A stretch of DNA of 64,000 nucleotides from Liolophura sinensis (Eukaryota > Mollusca > Polyplacophora > Chitonida > Chitonidae). The stretch is from assembly GCF_032854445.1 (NCBI RefSeq), contig NC_088304.1, forward strand, positions 32,482,810-32,546,809, in the 5' to 3' direction. Under the pieces are notes generated by a model. It was not told the origin of the DNA, ran no database searches, and saw nothing but the letters and a program-made list of their open reading frames with translations. Numbering within the stretch: position 1 is the first letter of the stretch; each line of letters begins with the position of its first letter. Shown one piece after another: positions 24,786-35,739 of this stretch. Made by a program: the position numbers and the translations under genes.

Positions 24786-25435
24786 CCAATATGGTCGCAG
24801 TATTTTGTTTTCTGAATGTAATTAGGGATAATATATCATATCACATTTTTTTTCATATACTTGCGTGGTTTAACACTCTTCTCATGGTAATTCAATTGTT
24901 ACTGTTGCGGGGCCGCAGTCAGTTTTATGGCTAAAGGTGACCAGACAGAGCCCAGAGAGAACCAGTGCTCTTCGCTATTAGATGTTCCTGATCAACCACA
25001 TTGGAATTCTATGCTAGAACCTGGAGAACCTTGAGGTTGACAAAGCTTGCAGTGAACCCGCACATACATGTAACATGCGGATACTCTGTTAGTCTTTAAA
25101 CTTTTCAATCATTAAAGCACTTTCATTGACTCAAATTTAAGGAAACAATTATTATTAAAATAAATCTGAAATGATTTGTTTGTATGTCCAATGATGTAAG
25201 CTTCATAAAACTGTGCAAATTAGTTCTCTACACCCTATATCTCTCTCAGAACGTTCCAAAATATTGATGGCAGAGGCGGTTGAAAAGGCTGCAGAACTAG
25301 GGTAGTAGCCACCCAGTTACAGTATCCCACATTCCTTTTTCAACCTGTACTTCATGACTCAACATATCTACATGAAACAAAAACTCAGTCAATAAAGAGT
25401 TTATTTCTGAAATAATTTATCTCATCAGACCACTC
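24786..25435. other. No gene seen
   Basis: Unique AT-rich sequence; a short stretch at 24915-25030 weakly resembles the reversed SINE body. Confidence 0.4.
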
Positions 25436-25479
25436 ATCAATTAGCTAATGTGTGCATTGTTCAGTTTGTATATGTGTAC

Positions 25480-25935
25480 ATTGATCAATTATTGTTTACA
25501 CTGATTAGTTAGTTAATGTGTACACAGATCAGTTAATGTGTACACAGATCAGTTAACGTGTACACAGATCAGTTAATGTGTACACTGATCAATTAGTGTG
25601 TACACTGATCAGTTAGTTAGTGTGTACACTGATCAGTTAGTCAATGTGTACACTGATCAGTTAGTTAATGTGTACAATGATCACTTCATAGTTGGGTACA
25701 CCGATCAGTTAGTTAATGTGTACACTTATCAGTTAGTCAATGTGTACAATGATCAGTTAGTTAATGTGTACAATGATCACTTCATAGTTGGGTACACCAA
25801 TCAGTTAATGTGTACACTGATCAGTTAGTTACCGTTCACACTGATCAGTTTACATTTATCAGTTAATGTGTACAATGGTCAGTTTATAGTTTGGTACACC
25901 GATCAGTTAGTTAATGTGTACACTGATCAGTTACA
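25480..25935 (+). repeat. 24-bp minisatellite (about 18 units)
   Basis: Unit 'agttagttaatgtgtacact' + gatc with shorter variants (agttaatgtgtacacagatc). A higher-order 'aatgatcacttcatagttgg' + gtacacc block recurs at 25676 and 25770. Every unit has a GTGTACA and a TGATCA palindrome-like word. The 76-codon (VYTDQLVN)n frame is an artefact. Confidence 0.9.
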
Positions 25936-28815
25936 TATATTAAATATAAACATGATTCTTTCATGTTTCATCTGATGTTCATTTAACCAAGGACGAATTC
26001 CTCTTCCAAACCCCATGATGAATATACAAATACAAGTATTATGTACAAGAGTATGTACAATGTATAGCATATATTTCCACCAATTATAAATAATTCATCC
26101 AACATTCAGTAATGTAACGACGGATTCACTTTTCAAACATTTTTATCAGCAGATACGCTGTCCACACACTTACAAATGACATACACTTCACACATGCACA
26201 ATAAGCATTTACTTCCACATGCACAAAATCCTAACATTTGGTTTGTACCCTGTTGAAGGGTAGTTCCACAAACCAAAACAATCCTACTACAAAAATCATC
26301 CGTGGGATTTATATGTTGAAAATGCTCAGGAAAAACAGTATTACCACTGTACGATCTTTATAAAATAGTACAATTTTAACAATAGTGCAAATAGTGTTCA
26401 ATGGATCTTGTGGCGGTAGAACTGTTAAAGTTAAAGAAAAACAAAAAAACAAAGTTCAAATAAGCATCAGCGGAAAGATTGGTGAAAAGTTCAACTGTAG
26501 CTTCATTTACACTTATAACTTATTAACAAGTGTTTTTCCACTTACAGACTTAATTAAATGCATTTGAACAGTTACACTGAAAGGTGGGGTTTATTTATAA
26601 TGTTGAATACCAGGGATGTGACACTGTAATATGTTGTTACACATTTAAATACTGTTTCACATTTATTTTAATCTACATTTTAAATTCTTTCTTGTGTAAT
26701 TCCGCCATCAAATACTGAACTTCATCTGGACTACAGCATTTTACACATTTTGTTCGATTCTGATTGTTTCATCCTCCTTAGAGGGCCACTTCTGAGTTTT
26801 TTTTGTGTAGTCACTGACGAGCCTTGTAAGCCATTTATTTGCTTCTGAAAGGCATTTTAATATACCAACCTCCAGATGAAACCAGTCTGGATGAAAACAA
26901 ACTGTTCAACAATGCCCATGTTACCACAAAATCCCAACATTCGGTTGTTCTTCCAATTCAAAATTTAACTGAAATCATTAAATAACTCAAATAATTAAAT
27001 AACTGAATTTCAGCTAACATTTGGTTTGAATTCAGCTTTTGTTTTCTTTTACATATAAATGTTTGAAAGTTTAAAGGAAGGACGACTCTGATTGGCTGAT
27101 TGGCACAGGGTAACTAAGGTGGCAAATTCAATTCCAACTAGAATGGATCTGCAAAGACCGGATCGGATAGAAGACGTTTAACCGGATAGAAGACGTTTAA
27201 CCGATCCAATAATACACTGCCCGTATAACAGCCAGTTTATACTTCCACGTCTCAATTCACGACCTGCCTTGCACAGACTGACTGCTCTACCGATAGCTCG
27301 GTCGCTGTCAGAAAGCGAACACCTGGACCATGGCACACGTCGATATCTGGCAATCACCCCAGCCTGGTTGGCGTGCAGTAAAGAACACAAGGTGTGCGGA
27401 AAGCAAAGCTAACTTTTGCAGGTCCATGTCGTTTGCTGTTGTAGTTATCATTCCATGCCATCATATACAGGACAGCATAGCTGTATGTCATCGTACAACC
27501 GTTTCGGGAGATCACGGACAGTGGAGCGGAAAGCATCAGGTACTATAAACCCAGTCCAGTTCCCATCAAACTCCATGTTAAACCAATAGGATTAGCATCT
27601 TTTTCTGAACAAAAAACTGTGTTGTCATTTACACGCTTCTAGCGACAAAACTATTGATCATAGCTCAAATCCGTTCGCATGCTCCAGAAAGAGGATGTCT
27701 TGGGCTACAACTTGGTGCAAGTTGCACATTTCTAGCTGCAATAGTTCTTGAGTTACTGGTCATTGAAATTATGTAACTAAGTTTAGTTTTTTGACTATAT
27801 CTCAAAAAGTTACAAAGATATGCAAAAAAATAAAAGCAGATTCTGAATCAGCGGCTCAAAATAAACCATGATACAAAAAATTCAAATTTCAAAACTTTTT
27901 GGGACGTCACAGCTTTCACCACCAATGAGCTTCAGAAGATTTCACTGGAAGTCAAAGATTTTCTCAAACTTTTTGTAACTACCAACGGTCTAGCTGAATA
28001 TCAAATTTCAAAACAATCGGTTAAGTGGTTCTTGGGAAGAAGATGTTTAAAGGCTTCACACACAACTCAATACGGCGGCCGAACCACGTGACCTAGAAAA
28101 AAATTGGAGAATTTACCTCTGGAAAATATCTGCCAGATAATATGAGCGAAATTTGGGACTTCTATTTTGAACGGTGTTGGAGTTCTCCTGCTCACAAAGT
28201 TGGTGAAAAAAAATAATAATAAGAAAAAACAGAACGATTACAATAGGTATCCTGTTCAGAGAAGAACGGGATCCCTAATGACCAGCAGCAGATTTTACAG
28301 AAATAATACTACAGTTATTACTGGTGCAAAATACATGCAACAGCTGCTTTGCACATGTATATACATTTCGAACTCTTGCACAGTTTTGCTCATGATTACA
28401 ACAATATGGCCTTCAATTTTCTTCCCATGTTTAAAAACAACCAATAACATGTTGTTCCCCTAAAGTAATTCATGAACACTTAGCAGCATGTCCCTGTGCA
28501 TTTCCAGAACAATCATTTTACTCCTTACAAAAATTATTTCACACATCATATTCTCACAATATCTATTTCTACACCATTCTTCTTGCACATGCATCTCATA
28601 GTTCATAATTTACATTCAATTGTATCAGATTTCTGCAGTTTTTGCTTGCGTATAAACATCTCTCTATGATAAATTCAGTTTGTCACATCTCTTCAAGCAG
28701 TATAAAGCAGGAGCATCCCATGTCCACTCCCAGTGGATGTTCCCTGATCAGCCACACAGTTTGTTCACAGCTTCATCCTCAAGTTCTTTTCCCATCATGG
28801 AGGCATTGTCCAAAT
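25936..28815. other. No gene seen; probable old dispersed repeat at 27.6-28.1 kb
   Basis: Mostly unique sequence. A 19-bp unit (accggatagaagacgttta) is duplicated at 27164-27201. The stretch 27600-28110 ('cttgaaggtc'-like words, 'aaatttcaaaacaatcggtt' + aagtggttcttgggaagaag) looks like a non-coding repeat I associate with marine invertebrate genomes; this is recollection, not demonstration. No exon structure found. Confidence 0.35.
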
Positions 28816-28817
28816 AT

Positions 28818-29405
28818 AAATACACATGAATGAAGGAGTCAGTGTCCAACCATACTTGGATGAAGGAGTCTGTGTCCAACAATACACAGATGAAAGAGTC
28901 CTTGTCCAAATATACATGGATGAAGAAGTCAGTGTATAACAATACATGGATGAAGGAGTCAGCGTTCAACAATACATGGATGAAGGGTGCAGTGTCCAAC
29001 AATACATGGATGAAGGAGTCAGTGTCCAACAATACATGGATGAAGGAGTCAGTGTCCAACAATACATGGATGAAGGGGTCAGTGTCCAACAATACATGGA
29101 CAAAGGATGCAGTGTCCAACAATACATGTACAAAGGATGCAGTGCCCAACAATACATGGATGAAGGAGTCAGTGTGCACCAATACATGGATGAAGGGTGC
29201 AGTGTCCAACAATACCTGGATGAAGGAGTCAGTGTCCAACAATACATGGATGAAGGAGTCCGTGTCCAAATATACATGGATAAAGGAGTCAGTGTCCAAC
29301 AATACATGGATGAAGGAATCAGTGTCCAAAAATACATGGATGAAGGAGTCAGTGTCCAACAATACATGGATGAAGGGTGCAGTGTCCAACAATACATGGA
29401 TGACA
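28818..29405 (+). repeat. 30-bp minisatellite (about 19.6 units)
   Basis: Unit 'aaggagtcagtgtccaacaa' + tacatggatg, with 'gggtgc' and 'ggatgc' variants. Because 30 is a multiple of 3 and the unit has no stop in four frames, both strands carry long 10-residue repeat frames (plus MKESVSNNTW and MDEGVSVQQY; minus LLDTDSFIHV and MYCWTLTPSS). Simultaneous openness on both strands is expected from the array and argues against coding. Lies about 1.6-2.2 kb past the MED15 stop. Confidence 0.95.
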
Positions 29406-29524
29406 TGCCACTCCAGTCTTCAGGATTCTGCCTCAATACAGGTGCACATATGACAAATGATGACGCTGACATTCTCATTTCATGGAGCACTGACTGGATG
29501 ATACACACAAGATGCACGCAAACA

Positions 29525-30235
29525 CTGACAACTGGTAAAGAGTTCCCCACTACACAGCTGTCATTGGAGAACACGTCCCTGGTAAAGAGTTCCCCACTAC
29601 ACAGTTGTCATTGGAGAACAGGCCCCTGGTACAGAGTTCCCCACTACACAGTTGTCATTGGAGAACAGGCCCTTGGTACAGAGTTCCCCACTACACAGTT
29701 GTCATTGGAGAACAGGCCCTTGGTACAGAGTTCCCCACTACACAGATGTCATTGGAGAACAGGCCCCTGGTACAGAGTTCCCCACTACACAGTTGTCATT
29801 GGAGAACAGGCCCCTGGTACAGAGTTCCCCACTACACAGATGTCATTGGAGAACAGGCCCCTGGTACAGAGTTCCCCACTACACAGTTGTCATTGGAGAA
29901 CACGCCCCTGGTAAAGTGTTCCCCACTACACAGTTGTCATTGGAGAACACCCCCCTGGTATATGTTCCCCACTACACAGTTGTCATTGGAGAACACGCCC
30001 CTGGTATATGTTCCCCACTACACAGTTGTCATTGGAGAACATGCCCCTGGTACAGAGTTCCCCACTACACAGCTGTCATTGGAGAACACGCCCCTGGTAT
30101 ATGTTCCCCACTACACAGTTGTCATTGGAGAACATGCCCCTGGTACAGAGTTCCCCACTACACAGTTGTCATTGGAGAACAGGCCCCTGGTACAGAGTTC
30201 CCCACTACACAGTTGTCATTGGAGAACAGGCATGC
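29525..30235 (+). repeat. 47-bp minisatellite (about 15 units)
   Basis: Unit 'gtacagagttccccactaca' + cagttgtcattggagaacag + gcccctg; variants with 'tatatgttcccc' cluster at 29950-30110. The unit is free of stops on the plus strand, so all three plus frames run through it, each cycling between frames every unit because 47 is not divisible by 3. Highly homogeneous, implying recent amplification. Confidence 0.95.
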
Positions 30236-30981
30236 CTTACTGTCATCTCCTGGAAACAAATGAGACGGAGGATGTAATAAATGGATGATTTATGGTTTTA
30301 CGCCACCTCGTCAATATTTCATCCCTGTTTCATCCCAAAACATGTTTAGCACCAGAAAACAGTATGAAAACCACAACATCTAAAATGACATGATAACAGA
30401 CAAACATTAATGAACAGTTACAATATGAAAACAACACTTATACCACTTAAATATATACGCATAATCTGTAGAAAGTGTAAGTAAATCTGATAGTCCATAA
30501 GTGCTGAATAATATCATGATCACTGATGCTGCCACTGGCACTAAAACCTTTGTCAACAGACAGACATAGGAGATTACAAAATCAACCCCTGTAATTCTTC
30601 AACCTTTCACATGTTTGCAAGGTGCTTATTCAAACATAGTCTGAAGGCTTTATTCTGTTTTGACTGATAGACTTTTACCCTTTGTAAAGCCCTGAAATTG
30701 GACAACCCAACCAATGTAGTTTTGTCTCCAAAATCAAATTAAAAATATGCATAATTTGCACTGAAAATTGCTCTATATTATGCGAAAAGGTTGGGGAATT
30801 AGGGTAGTAGTGGGTAGAGAATATGACAGTGGTAGCCTGATCTTTCCCATACTACACATACAGGGCATGCTTACAAGCAATTAACAGACAGACGTTCCTT
30901 CTGGTAAATTAATAATTCTACATGTACACGTTTAACTGGTACAAATTTGTGAAGTTTTACGTTTTACTTTCGCTTTCATTA
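30236..30981. other. MED15 3' UTR or downstream sequence
   Basis: No gene or repeat recognised. If exon n is terminal, this contains the 3' UTR and the AATAAA at 30649-30654. If not, it belongs to a last intron. Confidence 0.4.
30649..30654 (-). terminator. Candidate MED15 poly(A) signal AATAAA
   Basis: AATAAA on the minus strand about 330 bases after the stop at 30982, suitably placed for a 3' UTR if exon n is terminal. Hexamers like this are common by chance in AT-rich DNA, and if the donor in exon n is used this site would be intronic. Confidence 0.35.
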
Positions 30982-31166
30982 TCAAACCACAGGAGCTGTT
31001 TCGGTTTTAAACTTTGGCCAATTTAAATCCTGATTGGACAATAAATCTCTGAACGTCTGTTGACTTACCCAAGTGTTCAACAAAGCAGTCAGAGAAAATC
31101 TATCAGGCATCCTCAACAATCGGGATAATAACAGTTTGTGTATTGCCTGTAGGAAAGGTGTGGAAT
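30982..31166 (-). CDS. MED15: MED15 exon n, last recognised exon (C-terminus uncertain)
   Basis: Acceptor 'ggttgtcttttcag'. It reads STPFLQAIHKLLLSRLLRMP then DRFSLTALLNTW, matching vertebrate NPFLQSVHRCMTSRLLQLP and SVTALLNTW, the end of the MED15 domain. After W the frame stays open for 28 more residues (VSQQTFRDLLS...TETAPVV) to a TGA at 30982-30984. That tail does not resemble the usual short AQSV-type ending, and a perfect GTAAGT donor (31068-31063) sits directly after the TGG codon. The coding part may therefore end at 31069, with a small terminal exon further left that I could not find. The terminal-exon reading is kept because it is the only one the sequence completes. Confidence 0.85.
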
Positions 31167-31487
31167 CTGAAAAGACAACCAGGAGGTCAGTGATGAACCT
31201 ACTCCTACTTAATGGAAAAGACAACTCCAGACTGCAGGCATACATGCATTGAAAAGGTACCCCACATGCATGACGCTTAAAAAGCATAACTTTTGCCTTT
31301 GCGATGTAGCATATCTGAGATAGCGCAATTCAAAGTAAGCAAAATCGCACACATTGAGAAAATCAAAAGCTCCGCCATGTTATCAATTTTGATCAATCAG
31401 GTGTGAGTTGTTACTTTAACTCTGGATTGCCTCTGAATAAGAGCTGGTATTTTATGTTTTGTGTATGTGTACAAGACTGTAACATAC

Positions 31488-31586
31488 CATAGTCCACAGT
31501 ATCCATATCACACGAGGGGCTAGTGGAGGGGTAACCATCTGGCACCAACACCTGTATCGGAGGAACAGTTGGCAGGTTCTTGTCTT
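31488..31586 (-). CDS. MED15: MED15 exon m (DKNLPTVPP)
   Basis: A 99-nt exon (2+96+1) with acceptor 'catattattacag' and donor G|GTATGT. It reads DKNLPTVPPIQVLVPDGYPS then TSPSCDMDTVDY, matching vertebrate DKDLPSVPPLELSVPADYPA and the QWQYD that follows. The split last codon (G|AT, Asp) joins exon n exactly as in the conserved protein. Confidence 0.95.
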
Positions 31587-31611
31587 CTGTAATAATATGT
31601 AACAGGCTCAT

Positions 31612-31732
31612 TAGTTTATTTATTTTATTTGTCTGGTGTTTTATGCCCTACTCAAGACTATACCAGTTATATGGTGGCGACCATCTGCAGGTTACTACCA
31701 GACCTTCCCACATACAGCTGGAGAGGAATACA
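31612..31732 (-). mobile_element. Main-family SINE 3' part with deletion, reverse, in MED15 intron
   Basis: Reversed tail (TTATTTATTTTATTTGTCTG), 'atgccctactcaagactata', then 'ccatctgcaggttactacca' and 'cagaccttcccacatacagc'. The segment between is deleted. Lies 26 bases beyond an exon m boundary. Confidence 0.8.
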
Positions 31733-32389
31733 CACAGCCCTTTTTGAGATACCACCCTTAACATTTTTCTGAAAATGGATTTAGGTAAGTCAGGAATTTT
31801 GTAATTTATGGAAAAAGAAACTTAACCACAATATGGCTGGAAACATGATGATGTGGTGTTAAACCATAATCATTCATTCATTCAAAGAAATTAAATGTTA
31901 ACATTTCTCCCAAAGAGCCAACCAAAATCACTGACAACCTGCTTACTTGTTTTGTATTTAATAGTTATTCAATGTCATCCTCAAGAGTTTTTCACTTCCT
32001 CATTGACTGTCAGTTTATATATGGATAGAAGAAACTCAAGTGTCGAGTGTAAATTAGCCCTTAGGTAAGCTACTGGCACTTTCGTGCTGTACAGATATGC
32101 ACATCATACTGACAGAAGACTGCAAATGACGACAGGAGTGCTGTGGTGTGTTGGACACATGCCTCATGTGTTCAAGGCTAACAGCTTTAATCACCCCTAC
32201 CATGGGTTACTTCCCCTCCTGTACTTGATGTAAACGATCTATAACTATTGAACAAGCCCTTAGACAGTTGTGATACGATAGCCAGTGAGAGGCCAATTCG
32301 CATACATCAACACAGAGGCAGGAGGGCCATTTATTTCCTTACCTTCAAGGCAGGTATGCATTTCTATGGCTGGTGATTTGGTTCTTCAA

Positions 32390-32640
32390 TTACTTACTGA
32401 TACTCAAAATTTTTTGACTTGCATGATGGCGGTCACTCTTATGGGTGAAGGAAAGAAAATGTTGACAGCCACACAACTGCCGTCCACTTAGTGTCGTCCA
32501 TATTGTCACCAAGACCACGCAAACAGTGAGAACAAAAAAATTACAAATATCTTGCCCAAGGCTGTGTTTGAACCTCATTTGTTCTACAGAATGAAAGGCA
32601 AGCTCCTATAACTAGCGCGTTACAGTCTCCTCCTGTCACG
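32390..32640 (-). mobile_element. Candidate tRNA-derived repeat, reverse
   Basis: 'ctgtgtttgaacctcatttg' contains a B-box complement, and 'ctataactagcgcgttacag' resembles a reversed tRNA-like A-box region about 50 bases on. The rest is unassigned. Abuts the donor side of MED15 exon l. Confidence 0.4.
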
Positions 32641-32667
32641 TCAAGTGATGTGTACGCACAAACTTAC

Positions 32668-32837
32668 GTAGATAACAGGTCAGGTGTATGGTTTTGGAAG
32701 ATGAGCTGTTAGCAGGGTTCAGGTTGACATGGAAGCGCCGGTCTAATCTGGCCACCTCCCCCTGCAGGACATCAGGGATGTCATCATCCGGGGATTCACT
32801 CTCTCTCTTCCTCTTTCTGGGCAATGGACTGGGCACC
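32668..32837 (-). CDS. MED15: MED15 exon l (VLQGEVARLD)
   Basis: A 170-nt exon (1+168+1), acceptor 'cattgttaaag', donor C|GTAAGT. It reads VPSPLPRKRKRESESPDDDI, PDVLQGEVARLDRRFHVNLN, then PANSSSSKTIHLTCYL. VLQGEVARLD is one of the best conserved MED15 motifs, and the preceding basic RKRKR stretch matches the RKRR found at the same place in vertebrates (a plausible nuclear-localisation-like patch; inference). The last base C plus AA from exon m makes Gln. Confidence 0.97.
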
Positions 32838-33013
32838 CTTTAACAATGAACAGGCACCTCGTCAGCTTCGTTGGATAACATTACACTTCAGAAACATGTT
32901 TCAAGACACTGTATTTCTTGAAAACATGAAAATATTATTTATTCATTGATTTCCCAATTCGACTTTGGGCTTTTTCAGCTAAAGTAGAAGGAAGAAACTT
33001 CATAAGTTTGTAA

Positions 33014-33120
33014 TTATAAATATATTAATAATAAAATAATAATAATACTAATAATAACACCAACTATAATAAACATAAATATAATTATAAATATAAATTT
33101 AAATGTAATTACAAATATAT
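33014..33120. repeat. AT-rich simple sequence
   Basis: ATA/AATA-type low-complexity tract within a MED15 intron; nothing else seen. Confidence 0.8.
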
Positions 33121-33390
33121 AATTTTTCAGTCTGATTCCCAGTCTGATTTTAATCACAAGGGAGCAGAAAGAAATTTTGAGACAAATTTCTCGTCCTGGT
33201 GCAACACTGTGTCTTTTAGCCCCGGTAAAGGTTCCTCGGTTGGTCATGCATGAATGTAATGTACAACCTTATCGCTGAGTGATAAATTTAATACAACATT
33301 TAATTATGGTATCCTTGTTAGACATAAGGAATCAAGAATTTCTCCATGAACATCACTCAATGTTTACTCCAAAGGCTGTTTACCCTGCTG

Positions 33391-33658
33391 GGGGCCTTTG
33401 TGGCCTCGTGGAAAGCATGCTAGAGCAGCGCAAGGACACAGGAGCCTCTCACCACTGCAGTTGCCTTGAATTCAAGTCCAGCTCAAGCTGGTTTCTTTTC
33501 TGGTCGGCCCTAGAAGGTCTGTCAGCAACCTGCGGATGGTCATGGGTTCCCCCTTGGACTCTGCCCAGATCTCTTCCACCACAGTGCTGGCAGTTGTCAT
33601 ATAAGTGAAATATTCTTGAGTACGACATAAAACACCAATCAAATTAATAAATAAATTT
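33391..33658 (+). mobile_element. Main-family SINE, full length, in MED15 intron
   Basis: Head 'gggggcctttgtggcctcgt', B box 'gaattcaagtccagctcaag', body, and tail 'cataaaacaccaatcaaatt' + AATAAATAAAT. Antisense to MED15. More diverged than the 13.5-kb copy. Confidence 0.88.
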
Positions 33659-33776
33659 TACCCTTCTAGTAGGGCCTTCCTAGCCTGTGAGTCAACAGAG
33701 ATGTGAAATAAAACGTCTCTTCTGCATATACAGCTAACCCAAAATAGAAAGAGAAACAAAAATGGACGAGACTCAC

Positions 33777-33946
33777 TTGATAGGTGGTCCATTAAGGGAG
33801 GTCATAGCTGGTCCGAATGTGCGGTGCAGGGTGTGGTTGAGCATGGGTGACTGGATGAGGGCGGCCACAGCATCTAGCAAAGGCTGGCACATGTGCTGCT
33901 CACTAGACTTCGTCAGCATCTGTGTGTGGGTCACACTGGAGCCAGT
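33777..33946 (-). CDS. MED15: MED15 exon k (QPLLDAV ... NGPPI)
   Basis: A 170-nt exon from acceptor 'gtttgtattcag' (phase 0) to donor AA|GTGAGT (phase 2). It reads TGSSVTHTQMLTKSSEQHMC, QPLLDAVAALIQSPMLNHTL and HRTFGPAMTSLNGPPIK. QPLLDAV, the SP..NH.L.RTF.PAM core and GPPI are hallmark residues of the MED15 C-terminal domain (vertebrate: CQPLLDAVLANIRSPVFNHS ... RTFVPAM ... HGPPI). A plus-strand frame across this exon is only its shadow. Confidence 0.96.
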
Positions 33947-33997
33947 CTGAATACAAACGGGAAAAATTCAGAAGGGATGATGATTATAGGATAACAT

Positions 33998-34180
33998 CAC
34001 ATTTATTTATTTATCTGACTGGCGTCTTACGTTGCACTTGACAATATTTTACTAATACGACAGTGGCCAGCATTATCATGGGGGAGGAAACCGGGCAGAG
34101 CCCAGGAGAAACCCACGACCATCCCTGTATCTCGTATGTTATGAGAGAAAGCCAGCATGAGCTGGAATTGCTTAACCCCA
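33998..34180 (-). mobile_element. Main-family SINE, reverse, 5'-truncated
   Basis: Reversed tail (TTTATTTATTTATCTGACTG), 'ggccagcattatcatggggg', 'aaccgggcagagcccaggag' and 'agcatgagctggaattgc', then it stops. Confidence 0.82.
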
Positions 34181-34630
34181 CATTTGCAACTCTACAGCTA
34201 TATTTTGACAAGAACATGTTTAAACCATGGGTCAGTGATTGATTTTCAACAGGATAATAACATCCAATATTAAACAAAAAGAGACAATTTTAAAACCAGC
34301 CAAAATAACATAACCAGCCAAAATAACATAACCGTTAAATAAAATTAAAAAACAAATTCATACATTTAATAACAAATAATCCTGTAAATTGTAAACATAA
34401 ACATATATGCAGAAGACCCTTATTTTCTGACATAAGCTTCTGAATATTAAATGACAACAGAGAATGTATATCCAATGCTAAATACGTGTATGTAAAGATG
34501 TGCTCAATCTGAGGGCTACAAAATGAATCTGCTCACAATACTTCATAAAACAATCGCATGGTAATCACAGAGTGACAGATCCAAGATAATATTCCTCCCT
34601 TACACGGAAGAGTGGGATAAGAACAAAATA

Positions 34631-35160
34631 AATGAAATATCAGACAGGTATAGATGTCATTTAGAAAGTGGATTAAGTAACAGTATTATCGTTAACAGGG
34701 ATTACACTTTCTGAATATAGCACAAATTCTAGTGCTGAAATTTGGCTGAGACCACTGTGGGTTTCGAACCAACGACCTCAGAGTCAGGCACCAAATCGCC
34801 AGCAATACATGTCAACCGTCTAGACCACTCGACCAACAGGCCTTCCACAAAAATAGAAGGTAGTTGACCGGTAGACTTTACAGCGAACATGCATTACCCC
34901 TCTGATGATCACAAACGACGTCACTCCCTTAGGTGAATATATCAGACATGTATAGATGTCATTTAGAAAGTGGATTAAGTAACAGTATTATCATTAATAG
35001 GGATTACACTTTCTGAATATAGCACAAATTCTAGTGCTGAAATTTGGCTGAGACCACTGTGGGTTTCGAACCAGCGACTTCAGAGTCAGGCACCAAACCG
35101 CCAGCAATACAAAAAGAAATATTCAGAAAGTGTAATCCCTGTTAACGATAATACTGTTAA
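34631..35160. mobile_element. Terminal-inverted-repeat element with two tRNA-like modules
   Basis: 'taacagtattatcgttaaca' + gggattacactttctgaat at 34679 reappears inverted at 35120-35158, giving roughly 40-bp inverted ends. Between them a module starting 'atatcagac.tgtatagatg' is duplicated (34641-34810 and 34941-35112). Each copy has a reversed B box ('gggtttcgaacca.cgac'). The first also has a reversed tRNA-like head ('gtctagaccactcgaccaac'); the second is cut short. Non-coding. Confidence 0.65.
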
Positions 35161-35315
35161 ATAAAATATCACAACAACATCATGGTGATGGAAAAGATGC
35201 CTTTTGTATCTTTAGTCTTTTTCATTCCATCAATCCATCACAGCATTGTCAGAAAGGTACAAGCATCTTACACATTTAAAATGGCCAACGTTGAGATAGA
35301 TTTGTTTTTGTTTCT

Positions 35316-35345
35316 TTTTTTTGGGGGGGGGGGGGGGGGGGGGTT
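35316..35345 (+). repeat. T8 followed by about 18 G
   Basis: Homopolymer pair in a MED15 intron (C-run then A-run in the transcript). G-quadruplex potential on the plus strand. Confidence 0.85.
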
Positions 35346-35739
35346 GGTCCAAAACCAACAGCTGGCTTATTTCAGGCAGAAGGTTGCTTTCAGCATCACT
35401 TCAGAGGAACATGTATCATAACTCTATCTCTCCAATGAATACAGATTTTAATACAGTGCTGCCTCACTGGAAGGCCATGGTGAAGATACCAGATACAACT
35501 CTCTACACAGTAAATATATCATGACACAGCGATGTGATGGCATGCCATGACTGCCACTCCTAATGGTGGCAGAAATACTACATTACAGTTTCTTGTTGCC
35601 TAACATCACGTCACATGTCACGACAACCAAATGGCCATTATCCCGGCTCCTAATGGTGGTTGCAATATTACATTGCAGTCTGCAATACTGCCAATATCTC
35701 AGCTCCTGATGGTGGCAGAATTGCATTGCAGTCTCTTAT

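Noticed and set aside
27240-27300. Possible last MED15 exon (short peptide SSQSVQGRS then stop)
   Set aside because: Weak acceptor, only chance-level likeness to the expected AQSV-type ending, and it needs a 3.8-kb intron across two arrays.
28748-30288. Long repeat-protein frames (up to 322 codons) on both strands
   Set aside because: They exist only because short stop-free units are copied in tandem. Several frames on both strands are open at once, there is no splice or start context, and no non-repeat domain.
33762-33950. Plus-strand frame of 62 codons
   Set aside because: Shadow of MED15 exon k, whose minus-strand reading matches the conserved domain.
34740-35110. True tRNA genes
   Set aside because: A/B-box-like words are present, but the sequences do not fold as complete cloverleafs by eye and occur as duplicated repeat modules.
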